From Thermocaproicibacter sp002397355 (GTDB lineage Bacteria > Bacillota > Clostridia > Oscillospirales > Acutalibacteraceae), in contig DAISNS010000065.1 of the NCBI GenBank assembly GCA_036830905.1, forward strand, positions 1-11,242: a DNA stretch of 11,242 nucleotides, written 5' to 3'. A program made the position numbers and the translations under genes. The notes beneath the pieces were generated by a model. It did no database searches, had not been told where the DNA came from, and saw nothing but the letters and a program-made list of their open reading frames with translations. Below, piece after piece: positions 6,296 through 11,242 of the stretch. Position 1 is the first letter of the stretch. Each line of letters opens with the position of its first letter.

Positions 6296-7957
6296 CTATT
6301 TCTTTTCCTCCGCCGAAACGTCGAAAAAGTATTCCTCCAGCATGGAGCAGAGCGCATGGTAAACGGGCAGGTGGCGTTCCTGAATCTCGGCGGTGCTGCC
6401 GCCCGGCACACAGATCGCCGCGTCGCAGAGAGCCTTGAGCTTTCCTCCGTCTTTTCCGGTAAGGCCGATCACGTTCAGCCCGACGGCTTTCGCCGCGAGC
6501 ACGGCGTTGAGCACATTGCGCGAATTTCCCGAGGTGCTTATGGCAAACAGCGCGTCTCCGGCGGCGCCGTAGCCGATCACCTGCTGGGCAAAGGCCATCG
6601 AGGGATCCGCGTCATTGCAGAAGGCGGTGAAAAATGACGTGTGCTCGCAGAGCGAGACCGCCGGAAGCGCGCCGCACAGCGAGCGCGCCGCGCCGGGATT
6701 TTCCGGTCCGAACTGCGCTGCGATCCGCCCGGCGAGGGCCTTGTTCAGCGGTCGGTCAAAGCGAAAGCTTTTCATCAGCTCGCCTACGATATGGCCGCAG
6801 TCCGAGGCGCTTCCGCCGTTGCCGCACAGCAGCAGCTTGCCGCCGCGCTGGTAGGTCCTGCGCAGCAGGAGATAAGCTCGCATGAGATCCACCCGCGCCG
6901 GTTCGAGGTCGGGATACCGAACGAACAGATCTTCATAATACCGCAGGACGGCCGGGCTGGTTTCTTCTTCGGGAGCCGGATCGATCCCCATGGCATAGCA
7001 CGCAGCGATGATGCTGGCATAGTCGCCTAGCTTTTCGCCGGTTTCTGCGGGGACGACCTCGCACACCCCGGCCGAACGTTTCAAGGCCTCCCGGCGAATG
7101 GCTTCAAGCATGGATGGTCTCAACTGATTTTCACTGCGCCCGAAAACGCCGCCGATCACCACTTTTTCCGGGTTCAGCACGTCGATGAGAATGCTGATGC
7201 CCTCGCCGAGCTTTTCACCCGCGAAGCGGTAGATTTCCTTCGCGTCTTCGTCGCCGCGGTCGGCGTAGTCGCCGATGGTTTTCGCGTCCACGCATTCCAC
7301 GGGAATCCCGTCGCGGATCCACACGGGCTCTTTTCCGGCATCCAGCCATTCGCGGGTTTTCTGCTGCGCGTAGCGTCCGATGCCGCCGCCGCTGCAGAAC
7401 CCCTCAAAGGAGCCTGCCTTGCCAAAACCGACGGGTCCCTCCTGCGCCATGCGCACGTGGCCGATTTCGCCGGCCATATCGTTTTCGCCGCGCAGCAGCA
7501 TGCCTTCCTCAATAATACCTGCGCCCATGCCGGTGCCCATGGTGAGAAACACCATGTTGCGCGTACCGCGCCCCGCGCCGAGCTTCCATTCCACCAGTGC
7601 GCAGGCATTGGCGTCGTTCTGCAGAAAAGCTGGTATGCCGAATTCCTTCGTCAGCATTTCCGTGAAGGGAACGCTATCCCACCCGGGCAGATTCGGCGGT
7701 GAAAGGATGAGGCCTTTTTCGCTGTCCAGCGGGCCGCCGCAGCTCACGCCGATGGCCGCCGCGTCGTGCGGTGAAAGATTGTTTTCGACGAGAATGCGCC
7801 GTATTGCTGTAAAGATGTTGTTTTTTGTGTGATGGAAGCCTTTTTTTGCTTCGGTGGGAAACTGTATTTTGGAAAGGAGACGAATGCCATTGGAAAGGCC
7901 GGCGAGCAGGACGGCGCATTTTGTGCCGCCGATGTCGACGCCAATGCAGTATTTCAT
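6296..7957 (-). CDS. Fusion of a ROK sugar kinase and a GmhA-like SIS isomerase
   Basis: This 553-residue cytoplasmic protein joins two enzymes. Residues 1 to about 325 are a ROK hexokinase: phosphate loop DIGGTK (8-13), catalytic D115 in QNDANA, GTGMGAG (141-147) and EIGH (164-167). It would make a hexose-6-phosphate from glucose, mannose or an amino sugar. Residues from about 335 to 545 are a phosphoheptose-isomerase (GmhA) type SIS domain: GGKLLLCGNGGSASD (372-386), STSGNSRNV (474-482), with E393 and H529 (IQERHL) at the two catalytic positions of GmhA. The ROK zinc motif CxCGxxGCxE is replaced by V-G-F-G-K-A-G-S-F-E (176-185), so that metal site looks lost. I chose the ATG at 7957 because DIGGTK then starts at residue 8 and AAAGGG lies upstream. 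An in-frame ATG at 8047 would add 30 residues unlike any ROK protein. It follows the GH2 gene by 108 bases. The sugar specificity is unknown. Confidence 0.9.
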   Translation of the reverse strand: MKYCIGVDIGGTKCAVLLAGLSNGIRLLSKIQFPTEAKKGFHHTKNNIFTAIRRILVENNLSPHDAAAIGVSCGGPLDSEKGLILSPPNLPGWDSVPFTEMLTKEFGIPAFLQNDANACALVEWKLGAGRGTRNMVFLTMGTGMGAGIIEEGMLLRGENDMAGEIGHVRMAQEGPVGFGKAGSFEGFCSGGGIGRYAQQKTREWLDAGKEPVWIRDGIPVECVDAKTIGDYADRGDEDAKEIYRFAGEKLGEGISILIDVLNPEKVVIGGVFGRSENQLRPSMLEAIRREALKRSAGVCEVVPAETGEKLGDYASIIAACYAMGIDPAPEEETSPAVLRYYEDLFVRYPDLEPARVDLMRAYLLLRRTYQRGGKLLLCGNGGSASDCGHIVGELMKSFRFDRPLNKALAGRIAAQFGPENPGAARSLCGALPAVSLCEHTSFFTAFCNDADPSMAFAQQVIGYGAAGDALFAISTSGNSRNVLNAVLAAKAVGLNVIGLTGKDGGKLKALCDAAICVPGGSTAEIQERHLPVYHALCSMLEEYFFDVSAEEKK

Positions 7958-7984
7958 ATCCGATACATCCCTTTTTTCAATGGG

Positions 7985-8014
7985 GCCGGCGACCGTTCTG
8001 CCATGATCGCCGGC
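7985..8014 (-). other. Intercistronic GC-rich hairpin between GH2 and ROK-SIS genes
   Basis: GCCGGCGA (7985-7992) is perfectly complementary to TCGCCGGC (8007-8014) with a 14-base loop. No T-run follows. It lies between the GH2 stop and the ROK-SIS ribosome binding site, so it may set mRNA stability or relative expression within the operon. Confidence 0.4.
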
Positions 8015-8065
8015 ATGAACCTTCGCCTCGGGTCCCAAAGACATCATTTGCCAGACCGATGCGCT

Positions 8066-10387
8066 TCAAAAGCCCTCGGTCTTCAGAAAACCGCTCTGCT
8101 TCAGGAAGGCGGCAATCTGCGGGTAATCGTAAGGCGGCTTGCCGGAAAGATAATAGTTCCGACCGTCTTTGTCCTCCGACGTCCATTCGATCACAAAGAA
8201 ATGCGCTTCGTTTCCCGGATAGGCGAAGGAAGATATTTCGGCGGCTGAGTTCGCGGCCAGAATCGTTTCACCGGCGATCGGCGTGCCGGGCGAAGAGAGA
8301 TCCGTCACGCGGTAGGTCACATGGCGCGCCTCAAGATGTTCGTTTGCGCCCATCAGCGTGAGCTTTCCGTTCTCCGGCTCACGGACCATGAGGCATACCG
8401 GCTGCTGCGAAGTTTTCAGGACAAAATAGGCAAGCTTTTTCGTGAAGTAATAATCAACGACCGCGTCGGAGAATTGGGGCCACCCGTCCAGAAGGTTCCA
8501 CCAGATGATGCCGGTGCGGCGCCATTTGGCATAGCGGAACCGCTCCAGGAAGAATTTCATTGCTTCCGCCTGCGACATCTGGCTTGCAAGCGCGAAATCC
8601 TCCAGGCGGTCCGGCACATTCCGGAACAGGATCTTTACCTGGTTCGCCATCAGCGGAATGCGGTAAGCATAGGGGCAGTCGTCGTCCATGCAGGCGGCGT
8701 GCACAAGCCATTCCCGGTTACCCTTCCAGGGCCAGAGGGCCCCGGGCGAAATGAACCTGCGCACCGAAGCGGGAGACGGGCAGCCGTGGTAACCCGTTTC
8801 GCTTGCAAACCGGGCTTTTGAGGTGGTGTAGTATTCGCCTTTGTAATAGTCGCGCGGTCCCCACAGATGGTCTTCCGGAAGACCGGCTCCGCGGTTTTGA
8901 TACGCAGTCTCGTCGATGTACGGTGAGCTGGGCAGATAAGGCCGAGCCGGATCGTGCTGCCGCAGCACGCGGGGGAGCACCTCGCGTGTCAGGCGGTTCG
9001 CGTTTGGATCAAGCTTTACCGGCGACCACTGGCAGGAGGCGTCGCACTCGTTGTCACCGGCCCAAAGGAAAAGCGAAGGGTGCTGGCGCAGGCGCTTGAC
9101 CACCTGCGTTGCTTCGGCGCGCAGGTCCCCGCAGAGCTTTTCCAGTTGCGGATAGGCGGCGCAGCCCATCACAAAATCCTGCCAGACCGCGATGCCGCGG
9201 CGGTCGCAGAAATCAAAAAATTCGTCGCTTTCATAAAGGTTTCCGCCCCAGCATCGAACCATGTTGCACCCCACGTCGTCGAGAAGAGCGAGAGCTTTGG
9301 GCAGGCGTTCGCGGTCGCGGGAATGAAGCGCGTCCAGCGGAACCCAGTTTGTCCCCCGGACGAACAGCCGTTCGTCGTTCAGATAAAAGCAGAACTCACC
9401 GTTTCCGTTTTTGTCGATGATGCTGGTGCGCTCGAGACGGATTGTCCGGATACCGAGGGTTGTTTCCCAGGTGTCGAGCGGTTTCCCTTTAAAAAACAGC
9501 TCGACGGTGACGTCGTAAAGGTTCGGGTTTCCCATGTCCTTCACCCACCACAGAACCGGGTGTTCGACTTGCAATGAGAGATACCCCGTCGTGGACCAGA
9601 GTTTTCTTTCGCCGCCGAAACTGCATTCACCGCAGCGTCCATTCACCCGGATGCTATAGTCCTGAACGAAATCGCCGTCTATTTTCAGCTGATAATAGAG
9701 CAAAACGGTCGCGTGCTCGCGGGTCACTTCGGCTGCATAGAGATAAACTTCGTCGAGGCATTCCTCCTTCTCGGAGAGGACGCTCACCGATTTCCAGATG
9801 CCGCCCGAAAGAATCCTCGGCATGATATCCCAGCCATACATGTGCGGAGCCTTGCGTACGGTAAGCGACTGCGCGTTGTATGGCTGATGCTGAACGGCTC
9901 CCGCGCCAATTCCGCTCCGGCGCGCCTCGATCATGGCCGGACGGATGTGCACCACGATCTCGTTTTCCCCACGGCGCAGCAGGGACGTCGGAAACTCATG
10001 TGAAATCAGCATGTTGTCCGCTTCGCCGAGCAGCTCGCCGTTAAGGTAAATGGAAGCAAAGGTGTCTATGCCTTCAAACAACAGGCTGTAGCGCCCGCCG
10101 GGCTTCGGATTGGCCGTAAAACGCCGGCAGTACCAGAGATGCCGGTTTTCATATTTTTGGGCTTCCAGTACGTTTTCGCCGAAGAACAAGTCCTTCATCA
10201 GGCCGGCGCGCATCAGGTCAATCTCATAGTTGCCCGGCACCTTCGCCGGGACGCACAGATAACCTCGGCTGCGCACCTCCCGCTCGTTTCTTGGTTCGCC
10301 GGGAACGCTCTGGAATACGGAGTTTTCCGCAAGATACAGGTTCCAATCCCCGTCCAGCGAAAGCTCCCGTATTTTTCCGCCGTTCAT
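8066..10387 (-). CDS. GH2 glycoside hydrolase, beta-mannosidase-like
   Basis: This 773-residue protein is a family GH2 glycosidase of the beta-mannosidase branch, which removes terminal beta-linked mannose (or a similar sugar) from oligosaccharides. Domains run as sugar-binding jelly roll (about 10-200, with VPGNYEIDLMRAGL and RHLWYCRRF), an immunoglobulin-like domain (about 210-315), then the TIM barrel (RGTNWVPLDAL, NMVRCWGGNLYESDEF, VWQDFVMGC). The acid/base is predicted as E447 in LWAGDNECD, and the nucleophile as E530 in FASETGYHG; the 83-residue separation fits the family. IIWWNLLDGWPQFSDAVVDY follows near the barrel end. No signal peptide is seen, so it acts in the cytoplasm on imported substrate. 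The ATG at 10387 is chosen because AGGAGGAG lies 5 bases upstream; an in-frame ATG at 10408 would put that ribosome binding site inside the gene. It is the first gene of the leftward operon. Length is slightly short for beta-mannosidases (about 820-860). Exact substrate is uncertain. Confidence 0.88.
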   Translation of the reverse strand: MNGGKIRELSLDGDWNLYLAENSVFQSVPGEPRNEREVRSRGYLCVPAKVPGNYEIDLMRAGLMKDLFFGENVLEAQKYENRHLWYCRRFTANPKPGGRYSLLFEGIDTFASIYLNGELLGEADNMLISHEFPTSLLRRGENEIVVHIRPAMIEARRSGIGAGAVQHQPYNAQSLTVRKAPHMYGWDIMPRILSGGIWKSVSVLSEKEECLDEVYLYAAEVTREHATVLLYYQLKIDGDFVQDYSIRVNGRCGECSFGGERKLWSTTGYLSLQVEHPVLWWVKDMGNPNLYDVTVELFFKGKPLDTWETTLGIRTIRLERTSIIDKNGNGEFCFYLNDERLFVRGTNWVPLDALHSRDRERLPKALALLDDVGCNMVRCWGGNLYESDEFFDFCDRRGIAVWQDFVMGCAAYPQLEKLCGDLRAEATQVVKRLRQHPSLFLWAGDNECDASCQWSPVKLDPNANRLTREVLPRVLRQHDPARPYLPSSPYIDETAYQNRGAGLPEDHLWGPRDYYKGEYYTTSKARFASETGYHGCPSPASVRRFISPGALWPWKGNREWLVHAACMDDDCPYAYRIPLMANQVKILFRNVPDRLEDFALASQMSQAEAMKFFLERFRYAKWRRTGIIWWNLLDGWPQFSDAVVDYYFTKKLAYFVLKTSQQPVCLMVREPENGKLTLMGANEHLEARHVTYRVTDLSSPGTPIAGETILAANSAAEISSFAYPGNEAHFFVIEWTSEDKDGRNYYLSGKPPYDYPQIAAFLKQSGFLKTEGF

Positions 10388-10429
10388 CAAGACTCCTCCT
10401 CTGTACAATGAATTTGTAAATCAATTTTA

Positions 10430-10458
10430 ATTATATCACGAGCCAACGGATATTACCA
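10430..10458 (-). promoter_or_regulatory. Probable promoter of the GH2 operon
   Basis: On the - strand TATAAT (10430-10435) is a perfect -10 box, 42 bases upstream of the GH2 start codon. With 17-base spacing the -35 would be TGGTAA (10453-10458), only 3 of 6 matches, so an activator or a different upstream element may help. AT-rich sequence surrounds it. Confidence 0.45.
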
Positions 10459-10463
10459 GTGTT

Positions 10464-10483
10464 TCCGGCGGATTTCCGCTGGA
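10464..10483. promoter_or_regulatory. Inverted repeat upstream of the GH2 promoter
   Basis: TCCGGCGGA (10464-10472) and TCCGCTGGA (10475-10483) match as inverted copies at 8 of 9 positions with a 2-base spacer. It sits just upstream of the candidate -35, so it could be a regulator site. CTTTTT follows on the + strand, so a rightward terminator is an alternative, but no rightward gene ends here. Confidence 0.35.
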
Positions 10484-10706
10484 CTTTTTCAATATTGCGA
10501 CAATCCATATTCACCGGCCAAGTGAAGTGCCGAGTAGCTGCTGATTTCATTTGCTCCATAAAAACGTGTCATTACTGGGATATTGTCCCGATCCCCGTGA
10601 CGTTCAGCGCGGGAATGGCGCCCTGGGGCAGGGGCGAGCAGCCGGGCCTCCGGTGGAAATGCGCCAAAGCGCTGCGGAATTTTTCGGGACGGCTCAATTT
10701 TAAAAC

Positions 10707-10756
10707 AAAAAAGTCGGAGCCGAAGGCCTTTTGAGACCGTTCGCTCCGACTTTTTT
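10707..10756 (-). terminator. Strong intrinsic terminator of the CotJC-like gene
   Basis: AAAAAAGTCGGAGC (10707-10720) is perfectly complementary to GCTCCGACTTTTTT (10743-10756), a 14-pair stem around a 22-base loop in which CGAA and TTCG can add pairs. On the - strand it begins 9 bases after the CotJC-like stop codon and ends in TTTTTTGTTTT, as an intrinsic terminator should. The A/T symmetry means it could also stop rightward transcription. Confidence 0.88.
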
Positions 10757-10765
10757 AAGCCTTTT

Positions 10766-11242
10766 CTATTTGTTTTTGGGTATGCCGCAGAAAGAACCCT
10801 GGATTCCCGTAGCTTCTTCGACGGTGCATTTGCCCGTCCGGGCTGTCACGAGAGGGGACTGCTGCACTGCCTGCTGCTGGGCGGGAGCGGTTTTCTGCAC
10901 CGCCTGCCGCTGGGCGGGAACGGTCCGCTGCTGTTGCTGCGCGCCGGTCTGCTTCATGACCGAGGTGTCGAACGCCGGGTTGAACGCGTAGAAATTGCGG
11001 TCGTCAAGGCTATCCGTAATGATGCGCAGGCCCTCGCCGAAGCGCTGGTAATGGACGACTTCACGCGCGCGCAGGAAACGGATCGCGTCGAGCACGTCGG
11101 GATCGTCCGTCATGCGCAGGATGTTGTCGTAGGTCGTGCGGGCCTTCTGCTCCGCGGCGAGGTCTTCGTGCACGTCGGTAATCGGGTCGCCCGTCACCTG
11201 GAGCGTTGCGGCCGAGAAAGGCATGCCGTTTGCATCGCACGG
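10766..11242 (-). CDS. CotJC-like spore coat / manganese catalase family protein, 5' end cut by window edge
   Basis: The visible 158 residues are the C-terminal part of a manganese-catalase family protein of the CotJC spore-coat type. The frame stays open to the right edge (PCDANGMPFSAATLQVTGDP), so the true start lies outside and the methionine at 11224 is internal. The conserved helices DLAAEQKART and RFLRAREVVHYQRFGE carry the expected metal ligands E25 and E55/H58, counted from that methionine. By comparison with CotJC, roughly the first 100 residues are missing. After residue 90 comes a 60-residue Gln/Ala-rich tail not found in Bacillus CotJC, containing two 11-residue repeats (TVPAQRQAVQK, TAPAQQQAVQQ) and ending in a Cys-containing segment (TGKCTVEE...GSFCGIPKNK). 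In spores such proteins sit in the coat or inner layers and may destroy hydrogen peroxide. It is a separate transcription unit from the sugar genes, closed by the terminator at 10707-10756. Confidence 0.87.
   Translation of the reverse strand, partial: PCDANGMPFSAATLQVTGDPITDVHEDLAAEQKARTTYDNILRMTDDPDVLDAIRFLRAREVVHYQRFGEGLRIITDSLDDRNFYAFNPAFDTSVMKQTGAQQQQRTVPAQRQAVQKTAPAQQQAVQQSPLVTARTGKCTVEEATGIQGSFCGIPKNK
10859..10924 (-). repeat. Two imperfect 33-base tandem repeats in the CotJC-like tail
   Basis: The segment encodes TVPAQRQAVQK followed by TAPAQQQAVQQ, two in-frame 33-base units. Frame-preserving repeats of this sort vary in copy number by slippage and often occur in spore-surface proteins. 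A neighbouring run of Gln codons (QQQQ) extends the low-complexity region. Confidence 0.7.

Larger units (their letters stand above)
10388..10706. other. Non-coding control region upstream of the GH2 operon
   Basis: I see no gene in this 319-base stretch; an open frame near 10459-10734 on the + strand has no protein-like features and runs into the terminator. The part nearest the GH2 gene is AT-rich with a TATAAT box on the - strand. An inverted repeat lies at 10464-10483, a small one (ATTG-CGA-CAAT) at 10494-10504, and GGGA-TATTG-TCCC at 10577-10589. The rest, 10600-10700, is GC-rich and featureless to me. Confidence 0.5.

Noticed and set aside
7958..8047. Upstream ATG extending the ROK-SIS protein by 30 residues
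   Set aside because: The extension is translated from the intercistronic hairpin region and is unlike ROK N-termini; the ATG at 7957 places DIGGTK in the usual position and has a ribosome binding site.
10388..10408. Upstream ATG extending the GH2 protein by 7 residues
   Set aside because: The strong AGGAGGAG ribosome binding site would fall inside the coding region; it serves the ATG at 10387.
10459..10734. + strand open frame of 91 codons upstream of the GH2 gene
   Set aside because: No recognisable protein features, no ribosome binding site that I can see, and it ends inside the CotJC terminator.
10859..10924. Possible CRISPR-like or intergenic repeat array
   Set aside because: There are only two units, directly adjacent with no spacers, in frame within a protein tail.

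Overview
This window looks like the chromosome of a spore-forming, moderately GC-rich Gram-positive anaerobe, most likely a clostridial (Oscillospiraceae-like) bacterium. Three things suggest this: a truncated spore-coat/manganese-catalase (CotJC-type) gene at the right edge, strong AGGAGG-type ribosome binding sites, and typical Firmicutes LacI/ROK carbohydrate regulation. The genus is an inference; no rRNA or marker gene is present.

Layout. (1) A rightward group at 237-4519 holds a LacI-family regulator, then two consecutive but different cupin-type (archaeal-type) glucose-6-phosphate isomerase proteins, then a 580-residue protein with a class I mannose-6-phosphate isomerase in its C-terminal half and an unusual kinase-fold-like domain without an intact P-loop in its N-terminal part. 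(2) A 379-base non-coding gap at 4520-4898 lies between converging genes and carries three inverted repeats. (3) A leftward group at 10387-4899 runs GH2 beta-mannosidase-like glycosidase, then a fusion of a ROK sugar kinase with a GmhA-like SIS isomerase, then a ROK/NagC-type repressor with its own candidate operator. (4) A 319-base gap at 10388-10706 is the probable control region of the GH2 operon. It is followed by a very strong terminator and the 3' part of the CotJC-like gene, which is read leftward and cut by the window edge.

How the genes may work together (inference). The GH2 enzyme has no signal peptide, so it would cleave an imported beta-mannoside or related oligosaccharide inside the cell. 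The ROK kinase would phosphorylate the released hexose. The PMI, the SIS domain and the two cupin isomerases would then shuttle mannose-6-P, glucose-6-P and fructose-6-P into glycolysis. No transporter is present. Four separate sugar-phosphate isomerase modules in about 8 kb is striking redundancy and may mean an unusual sugar phosphate is handled.

Regulation. Two matching palindromes with a central CpG, GTGTCCGGACAC at 209-220 and GTGCCCGAGCAC at 1328-1339, sit before the LacI-family gene and before the first isomerase gene. They are good candidates for that repressor's operators. A separate palindrome, TTTGGTAAA-N9-TTTACTAAA at 6167-6193, lies over the ribosome binding site of the ROK repressor gene and suggests autoregulation.
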